A stretch of DNA of 64,000 bases from Mytilisepta virgata (taxonomy: Eukaryota; Mollusca; Bivalvia; Mytilida; Mytilidae), in the NCBI GenBank assembly GCA_028015205.1, contig CM051518.1:32020001-32084000 (forward strand), in the 5' to 3' direction. The notes under the pieces are model-generated. The model was not told the origin of the DNA and ran no database searches. It worked only from the letters and a program-made list of their open reading frames with translations. Below, in pieces: positions 12,511 through 25,859 of the stretch. Positions within the stretch are counted from its first letter, which is position 1. Each line of letters starts with the position of its first letter. Position numbers and translations under genes: made by a program.

Positions 12511-13556
12511 AGCTCACCTGGCCTAAAAGGCCATGTGAGCTATTGCCATCAATTGGCGTCCGTCGTCGTCGTAAACTTTCCTTCAAAGATCTCTGAAACC
12601 ACTGGGGCAATTGGAACAAAACTTGGCAGCAATAGTACTTAGGTGGTTCTCTTTCAGAATTGTATCCGATGACCCGCCTGTCATCGAAGAAAGACCGCCA
12701 GAGCCGAACATAGTTTAACATAGGACCCTATGGGAAATTTACATAAAGATCTTCTTGTCTGAAACCTCTTGGCCAATTGGAACAAACGTTGGCAGCAATA
12801 GTTCTTAGGTGGCTCAGAATTATATCCGATGACCCCGCCCGCCGTTCAAGATGACCGCAAGAGCCGAATATAGTTTAACGTACGACCCTATGGGAAATTT
12901 ACTTAAAGATCTTCTTGTCTGAAACCACTTGGCCAATTGGAACAAAACTTAGCAGCAATGCTCCTCTTTCAGAATTGTATCCGATGACCCCACCCACCAT
13001 CACAGTTGTCGGCCAGAGCCATACATAGTTTATGGGGAATGTACTTAAAGATCTTATCTGAAACTACCATCCAAGATGGCGGCAAGAGCCGAACATTATT
13101 TAACATAGGACCTTACCGTAATGTACTTCAAGATCTTCTTGTCTGAAACCACTTGGCCTTGACACCAATAGTCCTTAAGTGATCCTCTTTCAGAATTTAT
13201 TTCCGATGACCCCACCTGCCATCCAATATGGATCACACAACCGAACATAGTTAAACATAGGACACTATTGGAAATTTGCTAAACGATCTTCTTGTCAAAA
13301 ACTACTTGCCAAATTTGGACAAAACTTGACAGCAATAGTCTTTAGTTGGTTTCCTTTCGAATTGTATCTGATGACCCTGTCCGCCACTGAATATGGCTGC
13401 CAGAGCCAAACATATTTTAATATAGTACCTAATGGGAAAGTTCACTGAAAGATCTTCTTGTTTGAAACCAGTAAGCCAACTGGATCTTGACAGCAATGTT
13501 CCGGGCTGCCATTGAAAATGGACAAAGTCCAGGTGAGCGATATAGGCTCCTGTAGT
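12511..13556 (+). mobile_element. Helentron/DINE-1-like tandem-core element, 3' hairpin damaged
   Basis: It starts AGCTCACCTGGCC after a run of T, with the pairing arm GGCCATGTGAGCT, then GGCGTCCGTCGTCGTC. Core units of roughly 165 bp and shorter follow, marked by CTTCTTGTCTGAAACCAC. The 3' side keeps CAGGTGAGCGATATAGGCTC, but the second arm of the terminal hairpin is lost and the end reads CTGTAGTTT. The copy therefore keeps both inverted-repeat parts but not an intact terminal hairpin. Confidence 0.65.
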
Positions 13557-13589
13557 TTATTTCTTTTAGTCATAACTTTGAAAAATTTG

Positions 13590-13970
13590 GTCGATGTGTT
13601 GCTGCGCTCACGACTTTACATGGTTTTTGGTCCATATGTAACTGTTTCACGACTTCGCTCGCCTTTGGATATTAGTCCATGTGTTTTTTTTCACGATTTC
13701 GCCTCGTCTTGGGATTTTGGTCCATGTGTTACTATTTTCACGACTTCACCTCGTCTTTGGATTTTGGTCCATTTGTTGCTGTTTTTTCGTCTTCGACTCG
13801 TCTTCGGATATTAGTCCATGTGCTACTGTTTCTACTACTTCGCCTCGTCTTCGGGTATTAGTCCATATGTTACCATTTTCATGACTTCTCTTCGTCTTTG
13901 GATTTTGGTCCACGTGTTACTGTTTTCGCCACTTCGCATCGTCTCTGGATTTTGGTCTTATGAACTTCTT
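13590..13970 (+). repeat. 47-bp minisatellite, about eight copies
   Basis: The phrase GTCCAT(A/G)TGTTACTGTTTTC followed by ACGACTTCGCCTCGTCTT recurs at 45-47 bp spacing: TCCAT at 13631, 13676, 13721, 13768, 13815 and 13862, and TCCAC at 13909. The overlapping open frames of 60-100 codons here in several frames are a by-product of the repeat and are not genes. Confidence 0.85.
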
Positions 13971-13984
13971 ATTGCATCTGCATT

Positions 13985-14065
13985 AGTTTGCCCATATTTA
14001 TATCATTAATTTGCCCATAATTATATCAACAGTTTGCCCATATTTATATCATTAGCTTTGTTCAT
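13985..14065 (+). repeat. 23-bp tandem repeat, three to four copies
   Basis: TTTGCCCATATTTATATCA recurs with starts at 13987, 14010 and 14033, directly next to the 47-bp array. Confidence 0.7.
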
Positions 14066-15823
14066 ATTTCAACAAGTGAAAGCACTATAGGAAGTTATTT
14101 TATCATTCTTTGCAATTACATATATATACTTATAACATTACCAGTTTAAGTTGGGGGTGTTCAAACTAAGTTCGAAGAACTGGTTAAAAGTGTGTTCTTT
14201 TGTGTATTTCAAGTTTGATTGAACACGATATTTAAAACATTGAATGATTACTAACTGAGCCGAGTTTCATTTTGAATAAGAATGCGATTATATTAACAAC
14301 TATTTGAAATAATTCACAGGACAGAAAATGACCATAAATGTCTATGTTTTGTTTGTCTTTTTCACCCTGTCAACCATTTCCCCGTACACTGTCATGAGAA
14401 CACATTCCATCTATAAGTACATATCAAAAACACCAGGAAAAGGTCAACAAATATTCCACAATGATTAATATGATACATGTAAAATCAATTATATTATATA
14501 TGATTTATTACACAGCAATTTCAACATGTTCAACACAAAAGATGTATATATAGGCTACCTATTTATACGTTTATATTGCATTATAATTCACTATTTAATA
14601 TCTTAAAGTTAGGGTTACGACTTACCAAGTACTCTAACATCTTGAAACACTGATCAACCCCTGACAGGATTCTGAACCATGTAACCTCCATTCTTTATGA
14701 ATTTAATTTCTATAAAAAAAAAATAATCTTTTTTATCATTAAGGAAGCTAACAAATCCAATTTTCATGTCTTTGATAAAATATGATGTTTAATATACCAT
14801 CAGTAAAATGTCAAAATCATCATCATAATTACAGTTCTGCTTTTTAGACCGTCTGGTTTTCCTGTGTTATTTCAAAAATGATTGAAACAGCATTTATTGA
14901 TGTCGGAGTATGTAATTTGGAAAGTTAACAGTGTAATTCGCAAAAATCGACACCCATAAATCTCTTTAATCATACCTGGGTGATCTGCATATTGACAAGA
15001 TACGTTGAAACACCTGTAGTATACCGGCTGCCTATTCTCTCTACGTATATAACTATCATATATCTCACATCTTGTGGAGTTTCCAAGATATTCTTCTTAT
15101 TTATTTGCCATATATCAGGGTCGGTAATCATGAAACGAGAAAAACACCTGTACAATAACTATTTTCAATTTACATATCTATAAATAATAAAGAACATAAG
15201 ATCATATTGTTTTTTATTATTATCTTATTATATAATATAAAATGTCTTTGGTTTTTCGTGTCTGTTAACTTTTGTCTTATCTCAGTGGGACAGGAATAAC
15301 ACGTGCATAGCAAAACTTGAATACAAACGTTATATTTATCAAATACCATTGATTTTGGTCAATTGGATCCGTACATGTTATTTTCTCCAAATTCCTTTTA
15401 TAAAGCATTCGTGTATGTTTCCTTATTGCCCCTGTTACCTGTTTGTATTTTTGTACCTTCATTATTAGACTTTCAAGATGAAAATCAATGATACATGGCA
15501 TAATCTGTCATGTTTATTAAAACCACAACTATTTGTTTCGACCAGAGTTTGCAATATAGCGCGGTTTCGTTACTGTTAATGTGAAAGGCTACGTCTTATA
15601 GTTGCCAGAGTGCGTTTCATTTATGGTTCAACAAAGTAAAGTAAAAATTTAGAATATTTTTTTTTTTTTTTTTTTTGCAATAGCAGTAACAATGGCCATA
15701 TCCAGTGTATTTTGACAAATGAAATCCTAACATGCCGATTAATTGTTACCGCGGATTTCAATATTAGATCATAATACGTCGATTGTTACTACTGATTTCG
15801 ATATTATGGTCCAATTTTGACTC
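14066..15823. other. AT-rich intergenic DNA, no gene seen
   Basis: No gene or structured repeat was recognised apart from an 18-bp T run near 15660. Small open frames at 14970-15183 and 15277-15501 lack any domain. Confidence 0.5.
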
Positions 15824-16182
15824 TTTACCGCCTCGGTGGTCTCGTGGTAGCGTGCTCGTCCCGAGTGCGGAAGGTCGCGGGTTCGATCCCCGGCCGGGTC
15901 AAACCAAAGACATTAAAATTGGTATTTGCTGCTTCTCCCCCAAGCACGCGGCATCTAGGAGTAAGAGTAAAGACTGGTCGGCTCGGAGTCAGTATAATGT
16001 GTCCGAGTGAGGTGATATGTCTTCCTGCGGACAGTTACCTCGTGAGCTAGCACATTAAAAATCCGACTTAGCGTGTCGGTCTAGTACAAAGCAGGGATCA
16101 TATTCATTATCATATCAACATGTTCTCGTCCTGATATGCACCTGGTTGCCACTGGACGTTAAACAATAATTCATCCATCCAT
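15824..16182 (+). mobile_element. tRNA-derived SINE, full length with target duplication
   Basis: The head resembles a tRNA, with an A-box-like TGGTCTCGTGGTAG and a good B box GGGTTCGATCCC at 15879-15890, so it could drive RNA polymerase III transcription. The body runs AAACCAAAGACATTAAAATT to CACTGGACGTTAAACAAT, and the tail is a short ATCC repeat. The 13-bp sequence CCAATTTTGACTC flanks it exactly at 15811-15823 and 16183-16195, so both ends are defined and the insertion is fairly young. A functional tRNA is unlikely because the 3' acceptor side does not pair cleanly and the sequence continues into the SINE body. Frames of 75-77 codons across it are not genes. Confidence 0.85.
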
Positions 16183-16844
16183 CCAATTTTGACTCGACGC
16201 CAGTTTTTGTTTTAGCCCACAATATTGACTGTGACTAGGATCACCTTCTTTTTTACTTTACGCTTGTATAGTTTTGGAGTGGCTTCGGTAAAGGGGCAAA
16301 AACTAGTTTGTTATATTCGAAACGAATATTTCATATATTTTCGACATAAATCCCCTTCTAAAGATATTTGATAAAATGGGTCTGTGCGACGTGGATTTGC
16401 GTACTTTGCCATGACCATACTGTCTACCAATCGTGATCAGTGATCAGGAAACTACAAACTGCTGTATACAGATGCTAATGAAAGGAAATGTCACATTGTA
16501 ATGATAATTAATTATGTATTATATGTTATATTTGTTTAGATATACACCCTATTTACACCACGAACATGCCAAGTTAAAATAATGTTGATTCCCAGGTGAT
16601 TCGAACAGATGTAAAAGATCTAAAACGTATACACGGAAACACGTGCCGCAAATTTTTCTTCCTCAAAAGTTTAATGAGTTTGATTTCTTAATTTTATACG
16701 TATGTATATTTGAGCAAATATGTAAAGTTACATGTAAGATTGTTTATTTATTTGGCTTTTGTGACAATCATTGCTATGAAGTGTCATATGCAATAATGAC
16801 TTAAGAGTTTGGAGATGTGTATATATGGTTAGGTATAGGCGATC

Positions 16845-16885
16845 CCAGAGACATATAAAACAATATATATTTTATATGTCTCTGG
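16845..16885. repeat. Perfect 16-bp inverted repeat (hairpin)
   Basis: CCAGAGACATATAAAA at 16845-16860 pairs without mismatch with TTTTATATGTCTCTGG at 16870-16885 around a 9-nt loop, CAATATATA. Confidence 0.8.
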
Positions 16886-17160
16886 CGATAGATATAGTTT
16901 CGTAATTGATACTGACTATATCATGTGGAATATCTAGACGAGCGAGAGGGCTGTGTGGATACCAATAAGTATCATTTTACTAAGGTGATGTGTCCAATCA
17001 TTATAATAATCATTGTTGCTTACTGTATGGTTTTGACACAGCTTTCTTGCCTTTACCATTGTCTCTTGTCTTTGCTTCTTGTTCGGTCATGCCTGCGTTC
17101 CTATTTGTCATGCGGCTGTGTTGTTTTAATTTGAATCTTTAACGGATTTTGTCGTGTTTC

Positions 17161-17222
17161 CAGCTGAATATGCATGGTTTACAGATGAATATGAATGGTT
17201 ACAGATGAATATGCATGGTTTA
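17161..17222 (+). repeat. 20-bp short tandem repeat, three copies
   Basis: ACAGATGAATATGCATGGTT and near variants are repeated three times head to tail. Confidence 0.7.
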
Positions 17223-20200
17223 TATTATACGTTAATCGGATTAGTTCTATTATAATAGAAGGGCATGTGTATGGACGAACTAAAAATAAAGTTAAGGCTT
17301 ACACGTTATATTACTATCAAAACTGCAAACAAGTTACACGAAAATAACCCTTCACCCATCTCTAATGAATAATAAGTTACCAATTTATTTTGTCTCAGTT
17401 CAATTTAAAAGGTAAGAAAAGAAATACTATTATTTTGGTTGTATCTGTATCAAGGACGAAAGCAATGTCCAGTATTTATTTTGTACGTGATTTAAATTGG
17501 TTACTTTGCAATTCCAGAGTTGTCTTGTCTCACCTGTTTATATAATGTTTGTCACAAGTCGGTTAGATCACTGAAGTCAACATGAACAAACAAATTAACC
17601 TACTGTGATAGTGATTTATAATATTTCGAATGAAAAGACACTCGAATATCGATTAGATTTAAAGTAAAAAGTAAAAGTAACGGATATATCATAATTTCTT
17701 ACATTCCATAGGAAGCCATACTTTCTTTACAGGTGGCAATCACCTTAACTGACCTTCTGCAGGTGTTCATTGTTCAAAGACAAAATAATTTGTTGATTTA
17801 AAACACGTGTTCTCGTGTAAACATTGTAATGCACTTTGATTGATCCAGAAAGATTAAAATATAGATTTCGAACGGATCTATCAACACTAAATGTATATTC
17901 CATTAAGATGTATTCTACGCTAATAAACGATAAATGACCATCTGGGAGATTTATTTAATAGCATCTTAAGTTAGGAGATTATATACTGTACTTAGTTGCC
18001 AAATACTTCTGATACTCTAGTTTAACAACAAATCTATGATAAGCCAAGATACTTACCCAGTGAATGGTATGATATACTTCAAAATGGAACAACGATTTTA
18101 AACTCAGACAATCAAACTGTTTTCCTTTAACCTTTTTTCTATCGAGATCCAAAATTGGTCAATCTATCCAGAGTAATTGATGTTCACGCCTCGGTTCCAT
18201 GAAGTCCCTTTACTGATCCATTGGTACTCATGGTATTCTGTTTAGATAAATTTTGATCTATATGATTCTTTAATCAGAAACTCTAGTCGCCAATACCTCA
18301 TGCAATACTAGGCCTAAAGATTTACCCGAATCTGTCTACTGGAGAGTATATGAGACCTTGCCGTCTAAGTGAACCAACATTCTCTAAGGTTATACATCTA
18401 CTGAACTCTTTCATAAATGTGGTTTTAAACAAAGATTTATTTACAGTTTGTTAGTAAGCCCGAGACCGAAACTAATGCGAATCAACCATTTCCACGAACA
18501 TATTTTTTCATATTTTATAGTGATATATTTTTTTTCAATTTGGATTTTTTTCAGCTTTTCTTCGTCTTTTTTTTAAATACCCTTTTTAAGATATAAGGCA
18601 AAATGGTAGTAGTAGTTAATTTTAACTATTTTGTTATAGTTTCATGTATATATGAAAGTTGTGATTTTGTCTCCGTGAAAATGGCCCAGTGTCTTAGGAC
18701 ATCTAATCAAATTTTTACATTATTTGTTTTAGTCCGAGGATGAGATTATACTAAGAAAAAATAATTCAATACTAGGTCTGTATTTTGCTCTAATGCAATG
18801 TGAACACATCAATCTTTTAGAAATGAGATTTACTTCTTTTCAAGAGTACTGATATACAGCACATGGCTATCATATATAAAAATTTGGGAAGCACCCAGTA
18901 TTTTCTAACGTCTTTCTGCAAGGAGGTTTTCTTTTGCGTCTAGTTATTTTTATCTTTTGAAGAAAACAATCTCAGTACTGAGTACATAAGTTTTATAGAA
19001 GACAAAAAAAACTGCAGATGATTAAATAACGTAAAAGTGCTATCGTTGTAGTGAAATAGACTTCGAGTCAACATGCTAACATTTGTCATCAGTGGTACCA
19101 GAGAATCGCATTAAATTTTCCGCTGTTCTCACTGTGCAGCGGGATCGTTCTCATATCTGAGCGCGCCAAATGTCTCTGTATCGGAGTTAGAAAGTTTTTT
19201 TTGTTAACACCATACCGTTTTAAGCGACAATAGCTATTTATTTAATGTGAAGTTTTCTGATGACTTTCCTTATTCACATTCAATCTTATGTACTTCAATT
19301 ATTCTCAGGAATAACACAATATAGATTTATTTTTTATATACCATTTTCGGCAGATCCTTTATTTTCCCCTAAAAAAATATGTATTCTCACCTGGTCTCAG
19401 TGGAGTTCTATTTCCTAATTCAATGCTTCACATTTGTGAGTGGCAACTTTCCGAAAATGTCTCGAGCAAAAATACTGTTGATCTCCCATTAAATCCAGCA
19501 ATGCAGCCTTCTGCTTTTCCACGTCTTAATCGACACTAAAGATATTGCAACTCCGTTGTAAACAAATGATAATTGACAGAAGGTCATATAAAAAGAAATG
19601 ATGAAAGCGATCATACTAAAGTTCTCGGGACAACAAAATATAAAATTCATCAAGCCGAGGGAAAAGTTCTCATTTACTTACAACAAAAAAGTACATAGCT
19701 TTTGACGAATTTTCATAGTTTTGTACCTACTTGAATTCACTTTACTGCCATTTATTAGTATATGTTTGTCTGTTCAACTAATTATTAGCTGATATCTTTT
19801 TTTATTGCGCGGCAAATATGATGAGCTATTCTAAAACGGTAAAGTAATAGTTAAAGCAAATGGAAAAGCTTACTGTATTCTGGAGGATATATTAAATAAT
19901 TACAATTCCTCGTGAAATATTGAGCAGTAAATCTATATTACATTTGGCTTGTCATTTCAGCTGCGTAACTTGGTTTCCATTTGTTGAGTTTAAATAAGCA
20001 GAACGTACCAATTTCTGGCAGTACAGTCATGTGAAATTACTGACAGTATACCTGTAGATTAGCTGAATTTGACTTTAAAGGTTAAAATTCTTTTTATATG
20101 ATAAAAAGAGTCGATTTGCCAGATATATCGCTACAAAGAAGTCAGCACAGCAGCATGTACATGAATAATATAAACACTTAACGAAAACAGAAGAGTACTT

Positions 20201-22075
20201 GTATAGTTTCAAAACAACGTTATAGTCACGGAAGTTATTGAATGGTGCTCAATGAAATTTAATTTTTCTTCGACGGTAAAAGCAGATAATAAGACCAATT
20301 TAAGAAATAGATTGCAAAACGTTTTATATCCACCATCCCAAATTCATGATGAATTAATACATTAAGCATGTACACATGATAAAATTTCTAGACTCAAATA
20401 AAAACTAATGCACCATCAGCTCATTTGTATCTTTTCTGTGGTATATTTAATGCTCTCTAGATGCTGAATCATACTCAGGTTTTCGTCGTGACATCTTATC
20501 ATTTCTTGACGCAATTCGAATAGAGTACGAAAATTGGCAAAAATTGTGATAGATTTTTTTCCTATAAGTATTGATAAAATTGGCTTCTTTTTCTGTTGTG
20601 TTTTAGAAGTGATGTTCCTTTTATCTGGAATTTGGATTTACGAATGCTTCAGGTGTCAGTAATGGAATGGAATTCTACTAAATAATGTTTTATGACCCTT
20701 TCTTCATTTGTGTATTACCTGGCGAAATGATTTATACCCGACACTGGCAATGCGTGAAGTCTATTACGAGCCAAATGAATATAGCACCTGTTATAAACAG
20801 TAAACCTGACTTCAGATAATTCTTTTTATTTGAACAATGGGAATTCAGATCTGCAATCAGCAACAAAGGAGATAAATTCCATAATATTGGGATTGTTCAA
20901 AATAATTGCTAAGAATTTTGTGATATTAATAAGGAAAACAGATGTGTTAACGTACTTGAGACCTTTATACCCACACGATACAAACAGTTATAATAACTCT
21001 TCAATTGCTGTTCGACATCTTAGAGTCACTACTAGGTTTTCAATAATGAACCATATCTCAGATTAAGATATCCTCTAGCATAGACGTTATAGATACTATA
21101 TAGCCATTTAAGGATAATAACTGGAATTTTACAAAAGTATTTTCCCCTTGTAAACTCTTTTAACATATTAATTGTATTTTAGTTGGTGTTAATGTACAAA
21201 AACCTCAACTTGATGAAACTTTTATTTAATAGTTGGATGTTTATCTATCACCGTCCGTATAATTTGAACTTAGATGATGCATGTTTTGCCCTTTTTCCTT
21301 TTTATCTTTTTTCTTGTTTGTTTATTTATGTCATATATCGTATTATTTATTGAATAATTTAATTTGGCATTAATAAACAACACAAAACTTGTTTAAAGTA
21401 AATTAGTAAATTATAATGATTATATCTGTTTTCTTATGGTACATTTTTAATGCAAAGTGTAATATATTAGATTTTAGGAGTACTACGAACAAAATGTTGA
21501 AAGCAAAACAATAATAACCCAATCTACGATCTGGGCTTTGCACTATGGGGTTACTCCTTAGTTTCCAACATATTTAAAAATTTTACAACACTAAATATTA
21601 TGTATCTCGTCCATTCCACAGAGCTAGGGATTCATTTGAAGATTCGAGTCACCACTAACAGTATTTACATATTGTGCAGTAGTACCAGTGTCGATGTATC
21701 TTTACTACTAAAATTAAGGGCTCGATTTCTTTTGGCCATCATCACGTATCAACTGTAATAGACACAATTCAAATCAGAATTTGAATGAGTGAGGATGAAT
21801 GTGTTCTATGAAAATTTCACACGTTTAGGTCGATACGTTTCTTTAACAGTTTAATTGTTGGAATTATCGACAAATTAACATGATCCGAACCAATCCGACA
21901 TGTTTCCATGTTTCGTCATTCGTCTCCACTTCCGTTCTAGTGATAATTGTTCAGGTATAAGATGACCAGGGGTAACAGGAGTTACTACCAACATGCGCAG
22001 TACATGCAGTAATAATACCGCGCATGATTCTAATTATAAAGTACTTTCACTTTTAAATATATATTGAGAGAGCGG

Positions 22076-22357
22076 GTGGTTGAACATTTTGATATGATAA
22101 TGAAGCTGATCCCCATTTTTAACGTGGTAGCAAACGAGGTAACTGTCCACAGGAAGACATATCACCCCACTCGGACACATTATACTGACTCCGAGCCAAC
22201 CAGCCGATCTTTGCTCTTACTCCTTGATGTCGCGTGCTTGGCGGAGAAGCAGCAAATACCAATTTTAATATATTTGGTTTGACCTGGCCGGGGATGGAAC
22301 CCACGGCCTTCCCTACTCGAGGCGAGAACGCTACCACAACACCACTCGGAGGCGATG
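22076..22357 (-). mobile_element. tRNA-derived SINE, same family, 3'-shortened copy
   Basis: On the minus strand the tRNA-like head (TCGCCTCCGAGTGGTGTTGT) sits at the right end, with a diverged B box. The body then passes through CAAATATATTAAAATTGG, GGCGGACA-type and GTCCGAGTGGGGTGATATG segments shared with 15824-16182. The GGACGTTAAACAA 3' tail is missing. Frames of 72 codons on both strands here are SINE translations. Confidence 0.75.
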
Positions 22358-23256
22358 AAACAATACGGACTAATAATGGAACAATTAATTAAGAAACTTT
22401 TATTTCACATTTGGATAAGACGTAGAATCAAAAGTTTTAGTGAACTTTTAAAACAAACACACTTAATAGAGATATGACAAGCTCATAACAAGAGAACATT
22501 TTTTAAAGGGAATTCAAGTATTTCGGTTTACTTTTGAATATTGTTTCAATTTATTACAATAGATTGGGACCATTAACGATTATTGTTATAAGGAATAGAC
22601 AAGTCATAACAAAAAACAAAGTAGGACGAATCCGCTTGGAAAAACAATATATTCACCCATTGCTTTACAAGAAACAATTATCTCCTCCGAACATGGCGGG
22701 ATGTTCTGTCCAAGGGGTAAGAAAGCTATCCCACCTTTTTCTCATACCTGTTCTTTTACAGCAATGATTTAGACCAAAACTGGTAAAGTAGAAATAAATC
22801 TTAAAAGATGAAGCAAAAACATCCCAAAGACATTCCAATGGTAAATGGTCCTTGCTTTACAAATTTTAAAAATTCAGTTAAGTATTAACATATTATTTTT
22901 TCAAGATGGTCTCCAGATCCAATGTGTTCAGATTTACCTGTATGGACGTTTATCCTGCTCTAAATCTAAGAATTCATTTTGCTAACTTTATACGTGTGCG
23001 GGTAATAGAGCAGAAAAATGTAAATAATATTGTAGATATTGAATTTACTTAGGTATATGTGTTCACCCATTTGCCATCAAACTACCGTAATTTTGTATTA
23101 CGTGAATTTCAATACCATTTGATAGGATGGCCGCGACAAACGACGCTATAGTTCGTCGGGTGGGGGCGAAAAATGGATGCCATGTGTTTTGCACGACCAT
23201 TGCTCTACAACGGCTAAATTTTAAAAAAAAATCTAATCATTGACGTAGTATGGAAC
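22358..23256. other. Intergenic DNA, no gene seen
   Basis: A 77-codon frame at 22534-22767 has no recognisable domain. A short interrupted palindrome (CGACG and CGTCG around CTATAGTT) lies near 23140. Confidence 0.4.
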
Positions 23257-23661
23257 CGGTACGTGCCATGGGGATTTTTAAAAAAAAATTAACTCGTTAT
23301 AACGACTCAGTTACTCGTTATAACGACATAGTAACTTGTTATAACAACTTAGCACAGCTAACTTGTTTTAAAAACTTAGCTAATTCGTTATAACACCTGA
23401 ACTAACTCGTTATAACGACTTAGCTTATTTGTTATAACGACTTAGCTAACTCGTTTTAACGACTTAGTTAACTTTGTTAGAAAGAGTAAGCTAAGTCGTT
23501 ATAACCAAGTTAGCTAACTCGTTCCAACAAGTTAACTATAAAGTCGTTATAACGAATTAGCTGTGCTAAGTCGTAATAAGGAGTTACTTAGTTATTATAA
23601 AGAGTTACTAAGTCGTTATAACGAGTTAAAGTTTAAAACAAAATCACTATGGCACGTACCG
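23257..23661. mobile_element. Foldback element built from a 12-bp palindromic unit
   Basis: The two ends are inverted copies: CGGTACGTGCCATGGGGATT at the left and ATGGCACGTACCG at the right. Between them, units of about 21 bp (AACTCGTTATAACGACTTAG) run in one orientation in the left half and in the opposite orientation in the right half. The unit core TCGTTATAACGA is itself a perfect palindrome. The whole element can therefore fold into one long imperfect hairpin. No frame encodes a protein and no clear target duplication was found. Confidence 0.75.
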
Positions 23662-25859
23662 ACTTCAGTAACTTCGAGCATCTTTTGAAATGAACGTACG
23701 ATACATCACACCTCCTTTAGATGTGTATGTAATTTGGGAACCTGATCTACATATATAACCGGAATTCTTGTTTATATGTTTATATATGCTAACTCCTGTC
23801 GCATGTCTACATTCGGTATCAGAGTTAACGCATGAATTGGAAATTCTGAAATGTTGATAATAGAATCGTTTTGTTAACACCACGCAAATTTACAATGTGA
23901 GTAAGCAGTAATTTAATGAAACCAGACATCAGTTCAATTCCAATGAATTTATTCTTGATTACTCCAAATTATGCTCTTACTAAAATTATATCATTTGTAA
24001 TTAAACTAAAACGTTCTTAGTGGGTCTTGATATGGTTTATAACGCTTTTGGGATTCCCAGATCTTTGCTGATGAATATCTTAAAACTGCAAGTATGAACG
24101 AGTGTTCTGTTATCATTGTAACTTTTATACGTACTTTTCTTTTCTGGGAGGAACCCCTCTGATTAAAACCAGAAGAAATGAATTTGTCATACTTGGCATG
24201 TTCATCTACAATATCATTACCCGACATCTGAACTTAAAACCACTGAATAATCATTAAATCAACAGAATAATCATATTAATTACGTCATCAACAGAACCAA
24301 ATAAACTTTATTTCTCCGTGTGTTCTGCTCTTGGATAAGTATCTGGATTATTAAAGCATTAGTGTATTATCGATAGCAACTTCATCAAATTCATGCCAAA
24401 CGAGTGATCACAAATCGAGTGCACCTGGAAAATGTATACAAGCCTTAGAAAAACCAGGAACGACAGAGACATTTTAAGTTTATTGTTACATTATATTGAA
24501 CATCAAACAGACCAGCAGATCAGAGAATACCTACATCATTACAATCACTACAAATAGTTTATGTTTATGCTGCATTTTATCGTTCATTCAAGGCTTGTTT
24601 CTTGAAATTTTCTGGACACCTGTGTTTAATCACGCTAACAGAAATGTTTACTGAATAAGGTTCCTGTATTGCAGTCGTTCATTTCTCTTCTTCGTTTATC
24701 AACGCATTTACCTTGCTAATTTAAAGATGTCAAAATATTACAACATTTAATTTTGGCACGGGATAACTACAGGTGGTTTCCCGCCAAAAGTGATTGAAAT
24801 TGCAGATTTTCGGCAAGAGGTTTACATGAGACTGCCCTAAGTAAACAGTGCTGAAAACACATTAAATCCAGTAATTAAACGATTTCACAAAACTTATATA
24901 TTGTAATTATTGTAAATTATTGGAAACGGGACTTAATCTATTCTGCCCATTTTCTGTGGTTTTATACATTACGCCACGAGTACGGAATTAATGACCCTTG
25001 TGAGATTGTTGTCCAAGGTTGGCCAGTTATCATCACGAAAGTTAATCTGGTACAGATCGCCCACGAAATACTGCATAATAATAATAATTAGATTATAACG
25101 TATCTGGCTATAAACTGAACTAAATATACCTTGGTTTATTAATTATCATCTAAATACCACAATTTTCTTTAAACAACCTCTAAAATTAGATTTCCATGCA
25201 CAAAACAAGTGAATAACATAATCAAGACGTGAGAATTCTAAGGTATACAATAGTATACGTTCAAAGTAACTTTGATATCACGTATAAAAAAATGTATTGT
25301 TAGGACAATATGTTGAATATAAAAAAAAAGTCGGAATGTGTTAAAATGATCGAACTCAATAAAATCTATAAAATGTTGAACGAATTCTTTGACCTCTGTA
25401 ATTGTCACAATTTGGACATACCAAAATATATAAAAGTATTAGAAGAGCTTCAGACAATTTTTAGAGTACCAATATCTGAATAAGAAATTGTATCGATTTT
25501 GATTGATGAACGAGCTTTCTGTTGAAAATTGGTTGCAAAATTCAATAAAATTACGTTATAACGTGTGGTAATTACATTATCCTGCTTCTAACAAAAATGT
25601 AGTTTTTTTACTGGGTAAGAGCCTGTCTGAGGTGATATAATATGCTACTTACTGACTCTTTACGACTGACTTTATATGGAAATTCGAATCATACCTTATA
25701 AACATTTCTTTTTGTGACGTCACATGTTTCAGTTGACCTCAAATGAACAATTTTTTTGTTTGCTGTTATATGATAGCCGTCTTTCATACATATAATTTAA
25801 GCATAGGGGAATTTTACCCGTGGGTAACATTTTTCGGTCAGACACGAGGCTGGAATTTC
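23662..25859. other. Intergenic DNA, no gene seen
   Basis: Two 72-73 codon frames on the minus strand at 23665-23883 and 24006-24227 show no domain. The right end merges into diverged units of the 41-bp array. Confidence 0.45.

Larger units (their letters stand above)
16196..22075. other. Gene-poor AT-rich stretch of 5.9 kb
   Basis: No gene, tRNA or dispersed repeat family could be recognised apart from the small hairpin and short tandem repeat listed separately. Reading frames of up to 78 codons (16925-17134 and 20830-21066) show no domains or splice context. Unseen short exons cannot be excluded by eye. Confidence 0.45.

Noticed and set aside
13512..14009. Several 60-100 codon plus-strand frames with hydrophobic repeats
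   Set aside because: They are translations of the 47-bp minisatellite in different frames.
15826..15898. A genuine tRNA gene in the SINE head
   Set aside because: A and B boxes are present, but no closing acceptor stem is visible, the sequence runs on into a SINE body, and a target duplication encloses the whole.
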